A stretch of DNA of 64,000 bases from RGIG5612 sp963599255 (GTDB taxonomy: Bacteria; Bacillota; Clostridia; Lachnospirales; Lachnospiraceae). The DNA lies in the NCBI GenBank assembly GCA_963599255.1, contig CAVBWS010000001.1:47878-111877 (forward strand), given 5' to 3'. Made by a program: the position numbers and the translations under genes. Shown one piece after another: positions 51,999 to 60,664 of the stretch. How positions within the stretch are numbered: position 1 is the stretch's first letter; each line of letters begins with the position of its first letter. The notes beneath the pieces are model-generated. The model was not told the origin of the DNA. It made no database searches and was given only the letters and a program-made list of their open reading frames with translations.

Positions 51999-52087
51999 CG
52001 CAACATTTGAATAATAACACAGCATTGTATAAAAGTGAATACAAATCAAGCATTTAGTAATGTTCTTTTTTAGTACCTTCAAAAGCA

Positions 52088-52116
52088 TTGACGCAGCTAA
52101 AAAAGCCTTGTATTAT
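52088..52116 (+). promoter_or_regulatory. Promoter of the large RNA
   Basis: TTGACG (52088-52093), exactly 17 nt, TATTAT (52111-52116). The predicted start is near 52123. Confidence 0.75.
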
Positions 52117-52980
52117 TCAGACAGAAACAGAGACAAGCTTCAAAAAATAAAAGCGTAAAAGCTCGAAGCGGCGACGGAAACGAAACGAAGCGGTTACTGA
52201 AGATTCGTTAGGATGGTAACGAGAGACAGCAATAAATGATTTGAAAATAACAGGTATCAATGAGATACCGGTTGGTTAAGTAACAAAGTAGTTAAAGCAA
52301 TAATTATCAACAATAACCGCTCGGATATCAGTAGCTCGGCTGTAACTAGGGGGTGTGATATCAATAATAGCAAGGAGGATTTCTTCTTCATTGATAGGAG
52401 TCATGACTTGCGGGGGCCGATATCACTTATGAGAAGGTGAATGTATAAACAAATAACAGCAGCCACTGATGTCAATGAAATATATACGAAAGCGAGGTGC
52501 AGTCCCATGGGCTAGTTACTTTCAAGTAAATAAAAATTAGATTTATACAATATCTGAATGAATCATTATTTAAACAAACTGAATCGTAAATAGATTATAT
52601 TTAAGGTAGATAAATTAAAGCAGGTTATGTGATTAAATCGAATGGATCCTCAGATAGAATCAAATTTTTAGTTACTTACAGTAGGTGAAGGTTGTAGTTT
52701 TAAATGAATCATAATTTTAAATATAGATTGTTTAGATAACTCGTAATTTGAATAACTTGTAATCTGAATCACAAGGAATGAGGATAGTTTGCAGATAAGA
52801 CAGCGATCCATAGATCGGATAAATAAACAATATATTCTCATAAAAATTTAAAAGGTGGTGGTTTGAGTTACTCGTAAGTTTGGATAACCTGTAAATTTAA
52901 ATAGATGTTAATTTTTAATAAATGTTAATTTAAAACGAGTAGTTTATGATCGAACTGAATAAGTTCAAGGAGGTTATACA

Positions 52981-53007
52981 GTGAAGCTTCAGGAAATTCA
53001 TCAATAG
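52981..53007 (+). CDS. Candidate 8-codon ORF at the end of the large RNA
   Basis: GTG-initiated MKLQEIHQ with a perfect AAGGAGG (52967-52973) seven nt upstream. Its TAG (53005-53007) forms the first base pairs of the terminator stem. May be translated as part of RNA control or stability. Confidence 0.4.
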   Translation: MKLQEIHQ

Positions 53008-53046
53008 CCCGTTCGTGTGTAAAGAAACCGAACGGGCTATTTTTTT
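53005..53046 (+). terminator. Terminator of the large RNA
   Basis: TAGCCCGTTCG (53005-53015) pairs with CGAACGGGCTA (53029-53039), followed by seven T. It ends 21 nt before the convergent trpB2 stop. Confidence 0.93.
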
Positions 53047-53066
53047 ATTTAACATTCATTTTTCAA

Positions 53067-54449
53067 TTATTCATTTCCCGGGAATTTCGGGATTCCATCA
53101 AATCCCTTCTGAAGGTCTGCATCTGTCGGAATGTAGTCTGTCATCGTTCCGTCATGGAACTGTTCATATGCGAACATATCAAAATATCCTGTTCCGGTAA
53201 GTCCGAATAAGATAGTCTTCTCCTCACCAGTCTCCTTACATTTGAGCGCTTCATCGATGGCAGCTCTGATAGCATGTGAGCTCTCCGGAGCCGGAAGTAT
53301 ACCTTCTGCACGGGCAAATTGCTCCGCCGCCTGGAATACTGAGGTCTGCTCTACTGACCTTGCCTCCATATATCCGTCATGATACAGCTGTGATAAAATC
53401 GTGCTCATGCCATGGAATCTGAGGCCGCCTGCATGGTTAGGTGACGGGATAAATCCACTGCCTAAAGTATACATCTTAGCAAGCGGGCAGATCATACCAG
53501 TATCGCAGAAATCATAAGCAAATCGTCCTCTGGTAAAGCTCGGGCAAGATGCAGGCTCAACTGCGATTATCCTGTAATCCTTCTCTCCCCGCAGCTTTTC
53601 TCCCATAAATGGTGCTATTAATCCACCCAGATTAGAGCCGCCGCCTGCACATCCGATGATAATATCCGGGGTGACATTATATTTATCTAATGCTGCCTTG
53701 GCCTCAAGTCCGATAACTGACTGATGCAGAAGAACCTGATTTAACACGCTGCCTAATACATATCTGTATCCTTCATTGCTTGTGGCTACTTCAACGGCCT
53801 CCGAAATAGCGCAGCCGAGGCTTCCTGTCGTGCCGGGATGTTCGGCTAAAATCTTACGTCCCACCTCTGTTGTATCAGAAGGTGAAGGTGTAACCGTTGC
53901 ACCGTAGGTTCTCATTACTTCTCGACGGAATGGCTTCTGCTCATAAGAAACCTTAACCATGAATACCTTGCAGTCCAGATCAAAATATGCACAGGCCATT
54001 GACAGTGCTGTGCCCCACTGACCTGCTCCGGTCTCCGTAGTAACTCCCTTAAGGCCCTGCTTCTTAGCATAATATGCCTGGGCAAGGGCAGAATTCAGCT
54101 TGTGGCTGCCGCTGGTGTTATTGCCTTCGAATTTATAATAAATCTTGGCCGGTGTTCCTAATGCCTTCTCCAAATGATAAGCTCTCATGGTAGGTGACGG
54201 TCTGTATGTTTTATAATATTCCTGAATCTCTGCCGGAATATCCACATATGCTGTCTCATCGTCCAATTCCTGTTTAACTAATTCCTCACAGAAAATCGGT
54301 GCCAGCTCCTCAGCCTTAAGGGGCTGCAAAGTGCCAGGATTTAACAATGGTGCCGGCTTAATCTTCATGTCAGCACGCACATTGTACCATTGCTTAGGAA
54401 TCTCATCTTCACTAAGGTAAATCTTGTATGGGATTTTTTCTGTACTCAT
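53067..54449 (-). CDS. trpB2: Tryptophan synthase beta chain, TrpB2 type
   Basis: 460 residues, PLP fold II. Catalytic Lys in NNTSGSHKLNSALAQAYY, TETGAGQWGTALSMACAYF, and the PLP-phosphate loop IIGCAGGGSNLGG. The long N-terminal extension is typical of TrpB2, which works without TrpA and may salvage indole plus serine. No other trp gene is nearby. GGAGGAAAAGAAG precedes the ATG. A divergent LysR gene may regulate it (inference). Confidence 0.95.
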   Translation of the reverse strand: MSTEKIPYKIYLSEDEIPKQWYNVRADMKIKPAPLLNPGTLQPLKAEELAPIFCEELVKQELDDETAYVDIPAEIQEYYKTYRPSPTMRAYHLEKALGTPAKIYYKFEGNNTSGSHKLNSALAQAYYAKKQGLKGVTTETGAGQWGTALSMACAYFDLDCKVFMVKVSYEQKPFRREVMRTYGATVTPSPSDTTEVGRKILAEHPGTTGSLGCAISEAVEVATSNEGYRYVLGSVLNQVLLHQSVIGLEAKAALDKYNVTPDIIIGCAGGGSNLGGLIAPFMGEKLRGEKDYRIIAVEPASCPSFTRGRFAYDFCDTGMICPLAKMYTLGSGFIPSPNHAGGLRFHGMSTILSQLYHDGYMEARSVEQTSVFQAAEQFARAEGILPAPESSHAIRAAIDEALKCKETGEEKTILFGLTGTGYFDMFAYEQFHDGTMTDYIPTDADLQKGFDGIPKFPGNE

Positions 54450-54678
54450 CTTCTTTTCCTCCGAAATTCTGGTGCTGCCGGGCTGTCCTTTTAAAAGTAC
54501 GATATGATCGTGAATATTTACTCCAAAAGTTTTTTCGCAGCTCTGTCATAACATTTGCTTGCAGTATATACTTGTAATTATGGATTGTGAAATGATAATA
54601 TACGGTTACTTGATAAGATAAACTTATTACCAAGTTCCATACGTCGAGACAACTTGCATTAGAGTCTACGATTGATAC

Positions 54679-54711
54679 TGCGTGCCGGGACGGCGCAGTC
54701 CCGGCACGCAT
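54679..54711 (+). repeat. Dispersed repeat, left-module copy G
   Basis: TGCGTGCCGGGA and TCCCGGCACGCA, perfect 12-bp arms around CGGCGCAG. Only the left module is present. Lies in the trpB2-LysR divergent gap (54450-54777), which otherwise shows nothing clear. Confidence 0.85.
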
Positions 54712-54777
54712 ATATAGGCTCTGATTTATTTGGTTTATCGAGACAACGCGATACATAACTTGCAGAGGAAAGCTGTC

Positions 54778-55674
54778 ATGAATTTCAATCAACTAACCTA
54801 CTTCATAAATGTTGCAGAAACTCTTAATTTTACCAAGGCTGCCGCCAATTGCTTCATCTCGCAGACGGCGATGACACAGCAGATCCATGCTCTGGAGAAG
54901 ACTGTGGGAGTTCCCCTATTTACCAGGGACAAGCATCATGTCGAATTAACTGCCGCCGGTAAGGTATACCTTAACGAGGCAAGGATTTTGCTCGAACGCA
55001 ATAACGATGCCATTAGATTGGCCAGACTTGTTACAGAAGGAATCCAGGGCGACCTTACCATTGGTTATATCAGCGGATTTGGCCAGAGCGATTTTGCAGA
55101 TCCGCTGCGATATTTTCATAATGCCTACCCTTCTATCCAGCTGCATTTGTTTCACAACAATATGAGTGTACTCTTCGAGAAATTGGGAAAGCACGAGTGT
55201 GACATGATAATTACCATATCTCCGCTGGTCAGAAACTTCATCGGTATTGATCACCGATACCTGAAAAGCTATCCTGTACTGGCCGTACTTCCTGCCACTC
55301 ATCAGCTGGCCGGTAAAACAAGCCTGACCTATCAAGATTTAAGAAATGAGAAATTTATTATGATGGAACCTTCCACCAGGCCTAAGGATCAGATGGAAGA
55401 ATCCATCCTTATCTATGAGCGCGGCGGATATTATCCTGACATCACTGCCATGGAGGGCAATCCTGAGACACTGCTCTTAATGATCTCAGTCGGTCTCGGC
55501 ATAAGTATCCTGCCGGAATACATTGTCAGATTGTACAGAAATAACAAGGATCTGCGGATCATTCCTCTCATTAAGGCAGACGGTTCGGCGGAAGTCATGG
55601 ATCTGGAAATTGACTGGCTTGAAGACAATAAAAATCCTGCCCTCGATCATATTCTCGAGAGCATGCATATATGA
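54778..55674 (+). CDS. LysR family transcriptional regulator
   Basis: 298 residues. N-terminal winged helix MNFNQLTYFINVAETLNFTK and SQTAMTQQIHALEKTVGVPLF, then a periplasmic-binding-like effector domain (GDLTIGYISGFGQSDFADPL). ATG 54778 has GAGGAAAG upstream; 16 extra in-frame codons before it are unlikely. Divergent from trpB2, so that gene is the first candidate target. Confidence 0.93.
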   Translation: MNFNQLTYFINVAETLNFTKAAANCFISQTAMTQQIHALEKTVGVPLFTRDKHHVELTAAGKVYLNEARILLERNNDAIRLARLVTEGIQGDLTIGYISGFGQSDFADPLRYFHNAYPSIQLHLFHNNMSVLFEKLGKHECDMIITISPLVRNFIGIDHRYLKSYPVLAVLPATHQLAGKTSLTYQDLRNEKFIMMEPSTRPKDQMEESILIYERGGYYPDITAMEGNPETLLLMISVGLGISILPEYIVRLYRNNKDLRIIPLIKADGSAEVMDLEIDWLEDNKNPALDHILESMHI

Positions 55675-55685
55675 CGGACAAAGCG

Positions 55686-56402
55686 TTATTTTTTGAATAC
55701 CCCCACAATGATGTCCACTATTGACACGAGGTAATTGTTCTCATAGATAAATGTAAGAAACTGGCTGTCTGCAATGACTTTCTGGCAGCTTATGCCAAAC
55801 TCTGTGCCTGAGAGCATCATGATAGCCATGCTGATCAGCCACAAGAATAAAACGCCCTCAGCCAATCCAAATACAGCACCGATTATCCTGTTTACACCGC
55901 CTATTATAGGAATGTGGTTTATAATGCGTGACAGCCGCAATATCAGTCTGATCACTATGAAAATCACTATAAACAGCACTACATAACACAGGATCTTAAG
56001 AATCAGCGTTGTAAGATTTACCGCTATATATTCAGCAAAATTAGACACACCCTCATCTACGTAATTAGCCAATGTATTGCCCGACTTCAGATCAGTTTTC
56101 ATTGACTCTGTCACAGGCAATGAATCGATGAAGTTATTTTCAACATTTGATACGCCCGTCGTTAATGAGTCCATATTTTCGCTGACATAATTTTCAATCT
56201 GTGTTTTAACCCTCGGGCCTATAACAGTATTGTTTTCAACATAATTTTCCAATGGCTGAGTCAGCATACTTGCCAGAACGAGGGTAATTATAAGTGAAAA
56301 TGTGGTAAGGACAACCCTCAAAAATCCCTTATAAAATCCAATCACAAGGAATACTGCCAGAAATATTACTACTGCAATTGTTGCTATCATTGAAGCACTC
56401 AT
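55686..56402 (-). CDS. CvpA family membrane protein
   Basis: 238 residues, four membrane segments. N-terminal FLVIGFYKGFLRVVLTTFSL and the later IPIIGGVNRIIGAVFGLAEGVLFLWL are the CvpA signature. CvpA-like proteins affect envelope functions in many bacteria. AAGGGGATATAA precedes the ATG, and the DUF5711-type gene ends 20 nt upstream. Confidence 0.88.
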   Translation of the reverse strand: MSASMIATIAVVIFLAVFLVIGFYKGFLRVVLTTFSLIITLVLASMLTQPLENYVENNTVIGPRVKTQIENYVSENMDSLTTGVSNVENNFIDSLPVTESMKTDLKSGNTLANYVDEGVSNFAEYIAVNLTTLILKILCYVVLFIVIFIVIRLILRLSRIINHIPIIGGVNRIIGAVFGLAEGVLFLWLISMAIMMLSGTEFGISCQKVIADSQFLTFIYENNYLVSIVDIIVGVFKK

Positions 56403-56421
56403 TTATATCCCCTTCTCTATT

Positions 56422-58341
56422 CTACTGCAAGCGTATAATCTTGGTCTCGCCGCTTGTGGCATATATAAAGTCGCGGCCATTTGCAGACATAAGCGCATTA
56501 ATTGTCTCTTCAAATCTATATGTAAACTTACATACGCCGGCAAATGAATACATCTCGCACTCCGAATCCGAATACAACAGTACGTTGCTGCCGGCAAATG
56601 TAATATGACTATATGCCTTCTCCAGACCCATCTCAAACTGCATATTGCCGGTACGGTCAAATACCTTGATGTCATAATTGCTGTCTGACTCAGAATTTTC
56701 AACCAACATGCCGATATACTTATCACTGTAAAACAGCGACCTGATCTCTCCTGCGAATGCAAGATCCTCGTATACCAGTTCCGGACTTTCCTCAAATGTA
56801 TAAATTGACATGGCTGTATCGCCCACTACGCTTATGATGTTATTGGCAAGAAAATGTACATTTGCCAGCAACACCGACTCATACTGGTCAAATGTAGTTG
56901 TAACAGGCTCCTCGCCTGACAGATCATAAAATACCACCTTAGAATCCAGCGTTCCCTGGGCTACAGTTACGAAGATCGCTGCCAGCTTAGTTCCGTTGTC
57001 AGACATGGCTATGTCCATAAGATATCCCTGAGATGAAAGCAGGCTCTTCTGTACCATGATCTCATTACCGTTCTTATCAAATATCTGCAGATAACTAATA
57101 TCTCCATCGCTGCTGGACACTGCGACCACGCCTAGTTTTGAGATCTCAACATCCGTTACATTATAATTTAAAACGATTTCATTTACTAATCCCGCTTTGT
57201 CGTAGATAAAGACGCTCTTTTTAGATGTATCTGCCACCGCAATATAATTTTCGCAAATATCTACAACCGGCTGTATCATCGAGGCGCTTTCGCTCCATAT
57301 TATGCGGCTTTCATCAAAATATGTAACCCCGTTACTCGAACATTTCAGGTAACCGTCTGCGTATTTGTAATACTGAACAGCATTTTCTGAATTACTGATA
57401 TTCAGCGTTGATGAGGTTGTATATCCGGCAAATGTTCTATACTTAATGAACAGGACAATTCCGACAACCAGAGCTGCTGTTATAATAAATATCAGCATGG
57501 TTATGATGATCGGTTTCCTGTTTATATTTCGCTTTAATCTTCTGCGTTTTTTCGCTTTGCCGGATTTTTGCTGAACAGTCTTTCGTCTCTCTTGTTCTGA
57601 CCTTCTGCTGCCTGACCTGTCACGACTTGCCGACCTGTTTCTTGTCTGTCCTGATTTTTGTTTCTGTCTCTCTCTGCGCTTTCTGCGATTTTTGTTGCCT
57701 GCACCCTTCTTCTTGGATCGTTGATGCCCGTCTATTGATCTGCGGCTCTCTGAATGTTCATATTCTGACTCATCTTTTTCATAATCATCATAATAGTCAG
57801 TATAGCCGTCATAATCTGTCATGCTGCGGCTGTTATACTCGTTATATACATCCCGGCTGTCATCATATGCATCATAGTTGTCACTATATTCATCTGCATA
57901 CAAGTCTCTGTGGGCATAATTTTCTTGTTCACCAGTTCTGTAATTATAGCCATCATTTTGGCGGTTCACGCTCTCACTATACCTGTCAGCCCTAGATTCC
58001 TCATACTCACCGTAATCATTAACGCTACTGCTGCGACCATCATAATACTCTCTGTGGCCTTCCCTTCCATAGTGATCCTCGACTCTGCGGTATTTTTGAC
58101 TGGCAGCCGCCTCATATTCAGCCATGCTACTGCCGCCGGTCTTAAGCCGCTGCAGGTCGCTCTGCCCCAGCTGACTGATGGTCTGCCTTACATTTCCGGT
58201 AGGCTCCTTCTGACTGCGCGCAGAACCATAAGCAGCCGCCCTCTGGCGGCTGCTTTCTGACATTTGTGAATTTCGGCGATTGTCCGAAACCGAATGTCCC
58301 TTATTCTTATTGTGTTTTCGTTCTTTTTTACGCGAAGTCAT
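56422..58341 (-). CDS. DUF5711-type protein with a long charged cytoplasmic region
   Basis: 639 residues. The first ~275 are hydrophilic: Arg/Ser/Gln at first, then Asp/Tyr-rich (DEYSDNYDAYDDSRDVYNEY), then strongly basic (KNRRKRRERQKQK). One membrane helix (PIIITMLIFIITAALVVGIV, about 283-302) is followed by an external beta-propeller-like domain of repeated strands (NYIAVADTSKKSVFIYD; SDNGTKLAAIF). The neighbour CvpA suggests a shared envelope role. No clear ribosome site at ATG 58341, which lies just after repeat copy H. Confidence 0.8.
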   Translation of the reverse strand: MTSRKKERKHNKNKGHSVSDNRRNSQMSESSRQRAAAYGSARSQKEPTGNVRQTISQLGQSDLQRLKTGGSSMAEYEAAASQKYRRVEDHYGREGHREYYDGRSSSVNDYGEYEESRADRYSESVNRQNDGYNYRTGEQENYAHRDLYADEYSDNYDAYDDSRDVYNEYNSRSMTDYDGYTDYYDDYEKDESEYEHSESRRSIDGHQRSKKKGAGNKNRRKRRERQKQKSGQTRNRSASRDRSGSRRSEQERRKTVQQKSGKAKKRRRLKRNINRKPIIITMLIFIITAALVVGIVLFIKYRTFAGYTTSSTLNISNSENAVQYYKYADGYLKCSSNGVTYFDESRIIWSESASMIQPVVDICENYIAVADTSKKSVFIYDKAGLVNEIVLNYNVTDVEISKLGVVAVSSSDGDISYLQIFDKNGNEIMVQKSLLSSQGYLMDIAMSDNGTKLAAIFVTVAQGTLDSKVVFYDLSGEEPVTTTFDQYESVLLANVHFLANNIISVVGDTAMSIYTFEESPELVYEDLAFAGEIRSLFYSDKYIGMLVENSESDSNYDIKVFDRTGNMQFEMGLEKAYSHITFAGSNVLLYSDSECEMYSFAGVCKFTYRFEETINALMSANGRDFIYATSGETKIIRLQ

Positions 58342-58354
58342 GAGATATTTTGAG

Positions 58355-58417
58355 GTGTGCCATGAACGGCATAATTCAACAAGACGAGTGTCTGCACGCC
58401 GAGGTTCACGGCACTCA
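58355..58417 (+). repeat. Dispersed palindromic repeat, copy H
   Basis: GTGCCATGAAC and GTTCACGGCAC ends (one mismatch) around CTGCACGCCGAGGTTCACGG. It lies just upstream of the DUF5711-type gene and downstream of the coiled-coil gene. Confidence 0.82.
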
Positions 58418-58449
58418 TCAGTTTATGTTCACATGTGCCGAAATCGGCA

Positions 58450-59535
58450 TTATTTATTTTTATTTTTCACAAAATCCAGTGCCTGATTGATCGTTGTAAC
58501 TGAAGGATCATCAAAGGCGCTGATGAGTTCATCAATCTTGTCAGCCTTCATGTTTTTATCCCCCAACTGAGCTGCATAATCAGCAACAAGAGCTGCTGCC
58601 TCATTACGGCTTGTATCCTTAGTATTGCGATCTTCAGTCATTCTTGTAATGTCCTTGTTCAATTCACTGAACATGTCAGCGTTTTCATTTTCAACCTTAT
58701 CACGAATGCTGACAGACTCAACCTCCTCGAAATTCTTCACTGCCTGGTCCTTGCGGGCAAGAACATCATCTAATTGATTCTTGGCCTCATCAAGCTGAGC
58801 ATCGAATTCAGCCAGATCGTACTGACTTTCATCAGGGTCTGCCTTAATATTTTTGTTTCTCTTCTTGATGAACTTTTTGTTGTCACTTATTCTTTCGATA
58901 TTTACACGCATCTTAACGATCGTATCGTTTTTTTCGCCTTTCTTACTCAAGGCTGCAACGAGAAAATATATTGCCCCGAAAAATATCGCGATCAATATCC
59001 ACATGATAACTACTAATGCAGTGGAGGAAATAAATCTCGTAACAATGAACGGAATAAGTCCGGCAAATATCAATAATGCTGCAGCGCATACTACATAATC
59101 AATCTTCTTAGACGGCAGGAAGAGCATATAATATAATCTGCATTTGCAGATAAATGGAACCTTGCTTTCCTTGAAACGGCTGTCAATCTCAGCCGACATA
59201 ACTTTATTTTCATCTATCAATGCAGAATTTTCTATCTGCATTCTTCTGTTTATAGCTTCGGCTTTGGCGGTCTTCTTCTGCTGCTCTGCTTCCTTTTTAG
59301 CCTTTTCTGCAGTATTTATCTGCTCATCAAATCCCTTTTCTAACTCAGTGCGTGCCTTCTTAATAGCAGAATTTATCTTCTCATCTACTCGTTTTCTCTG
59401 GATATCATATTCCTTCTGTCTGGCCTTAAGTGTTTTGTCGATATCTTTGAATTCTTCTTCTTTTGTTGCTGCATCCGCAATGGCTGTCTTAATCTCTGTC
59501 AGCTTGTCTCGTCCGCTTTCTAAAAAGTTATCCAT
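58450..59535 (-). CDS. Coiled-coil protein with two central membrane segments
   Basis: 361 residues. The first ~135 residues are long Lys/Glu-rich coiled coil (EKAKKEAEQQKKTAKAEAIN), two membrane helices follow (VVCAAALLIFAGLIPFIV and ALVVIMWILIAIFFGAIYFL), and a second acidic coiled coil completes it. No enzyme motif. GGAGG precedes the ATG. The sirtuin gene ends 15 nt upstream, so they share a transcript. Family unknown; a structural or scaffolding role is plausible only by analogy. Confidence 0.75.
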   Translation of the reverse strand: MDNFLESGRDKLTEIKTAIADAATKEEEFKDIDKTLKARQKEYDIQRKRVDEKINSAIKKARTELEKGFDEQINTAEKAKKEAEQQKKTAKAEAINRRMQIENSALIDENKVMSAEIDSRFKESKVPFICKCRLYYMLFLPSKKIDYVVCAAALLIFAGLIPFIVTRFISSTALVVIMWILIAIFFGAIYFLVAALSKKGEKNDTIVKMRVNIERISDNKKFIKKRNKNIKADPDESQYDLAEFDAQLDEAKNQLDDVLARKDQAVKNFEEVESVSIRDKVENENADMFSELNKDITRMTEDRNTKDTSRNEAAALVADYAAQLGDKNMKADKIDELISAFDDPSVTTINQALDFVKNKNK

Positions 59536-59550
59536 ATATCTGCACCTCCA

Positions 59551-60270
59551 TTATAATTGTGAAAAGACTTCACCTATTTTGTCATTTATTATTAAATCTG
59601 CCATTTTATCTCTTGATGTGCTGCTCTTGTTTATCAGCACCAGCTTATTCCCACGATAATAATCTATAAGTCCCGCTGCCGGGTATACAACCAGGCTGGT
59701 TCCGCCGATTATGAGGACATCTGCCTCTGCAATCGCCCTTATGGCACCCGTAACGATGTCGTTGTCAAGTCCCTCTTCATAGAGAACAACATCCGGCTTG
59801 ATCATGCCACCGCATTCACTGCAATAAGGCACACCCTCAGCCGTTTTTATATATTCAGGACCGAAGAAATGACCGCACTTCATGCAGTAATTCCTATGAA
59901 CCGAACCATGCAGCTCATATACCCTTCTGCTGCCTGCTGCCTGATGAAGCCCGTCAATATTCTGAGTAATTACCGCTTTCAGCTTGCCCTGAGCCTCCCA
60001 CTCTGCCAGCTTATAATGCGCTGCATTAGGCTTAGCATCCAGTATCAGCATCTTATTCTTGTAGAATCTGTAGAATTCCTCAGGATTTCTCATAAAAAAT
60101 GTATGGCTTAAGATTGTCTCCGGCGGATAATCATACTCCTGATTGTACAATCCGTCCACACTTCTGAAGTCCGGTATATTGCTCTCAGTAGACACTCCGG
60201 CACCGCCGAAGAACACTATATTATCACTGGCATCGATCCAGTCTTTTAGTTTTCTTATCTCGTCATTCAT
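59551..60270 (-). CDS. cobB: Sirtuin-type NAD-dependent protein deacylase
   Basis: 239 residues. Rossmann FFGGAGVSTESNIPDFRS, active-site TQNIDGLHQ and HGSVHRNYC, zinc module CMKCGHFF ... YCSECGG, and GTSLVVYPAAGL. The family removes acyl groups from protein lysines using NAD. AAGGGA lies ten nt before the ATG. Confidence 0.93.
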   Translation of the reverse strand: MNDEIRKLKDWIDASDNIVFFGGAGVSTESNIPDFRSVDGLYNQEYDYPPETILSHTFFMRNPEEFYRFYKNKMLILDAKPNAAHYKLAEWEAQGKLKAVITQNIDGLHQAAGSRRVYELHGSVHRNYCMKCGHFFGPEYIKTAEGVPYCSECGGMIKPDVVLYEEGLDNDIVTGAIRAIAEADVLIIGGTSLVVYPAAGLIDYYRGNKLVLINKSSTSRDKMADLIINDKIGEVFSQL

Positions 60271-60397
60271 AAATAAATATTCCCTTGATACCTCACCCGG
60301 CGCAAACGTTCAGCCAGTTATGCACCGCGATTCCAGGCACACAGGTTTCAGTTACTTTCGCTTTTAATTCATACGTCCCCTATGTTATAATCTCCGC

Positions 60398-60664
60398 ATG
60401 TTTAGACTCTGGGGCAAATTATACAAAAACAATAAGATGATCGCTGACCTTACTGTGGAGAATCCGTCTGAGGATACCCGCACCCATAAGGTTTTTTCTG
60501 CTATCACTGAGATTTGCCTTCATTTTGACCTTTCAGAGCCCATCTGGCTCAATACTAATATCACAGAATTCAAACGCCGTTCACGCACAAGATTTACACA
60601 GGATAACTTCATTGAAGCGATTGCATTTGACTTCATGGAAATCCAAATCATAGAAGAGGATTAA
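60398..60664 (+). CDS. Small conserved-looking protein (88 aa), possibly leaderless
   Basis: MFRLWGKLYKNNKMIADLTV, then SEDTRTHKVFSAITEICLHFD, ending MEIQIIEED. Soluble alpha/beta. A TATAAT (60386-60391) lies only 6 nt before the ATG, so an mRNA could start at or next to the start codon; no ribosome site exists. The stop is shared with pgi on the other strand. Family unknown to me. Confidence 0.7.
   Translation: MFRLWGKLYKNNKMIADLTVENPSEDTRTHKVFSAITEICLHFDLSEPIWLNTNITEFKRRSRTRFTQDNFIEAIAFDFMEIQIIEED

Larger units (their letters stand above)
52123..53046 (+). ncRNA. Candidate large structured non-coding RNA (~0.92 kb)
   Basis: No ORF of useful length on either strand, low GC, own promoter and a strong terminator. 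Helices seen: GCTTC/GAAGC with inner AGC/GCT near 52137-52172; GTTAC/GTAAC; GGTATC-AATGA-GATACC; GTGATATC paired with GATATCAC across about 57 nt enclosing GCAAG/CTTGC; CGATC-CATA-GATCG; GAACT-GAATA-AGTTC. A ~35-nt motif recurs near 52737 and 52868. The size and ornate folding recall large clostridial RNAs such as ROOL or GOLLD, but I cannot assign a family. Confidence 0.65.

Noticed and set aside
52123..53046. tmRNA, RNase P RNA, group I or II intron
   Set aside because: No tRNA-like ends or CCA, no RNase P core, no intron domain V or P7-like core recognised.
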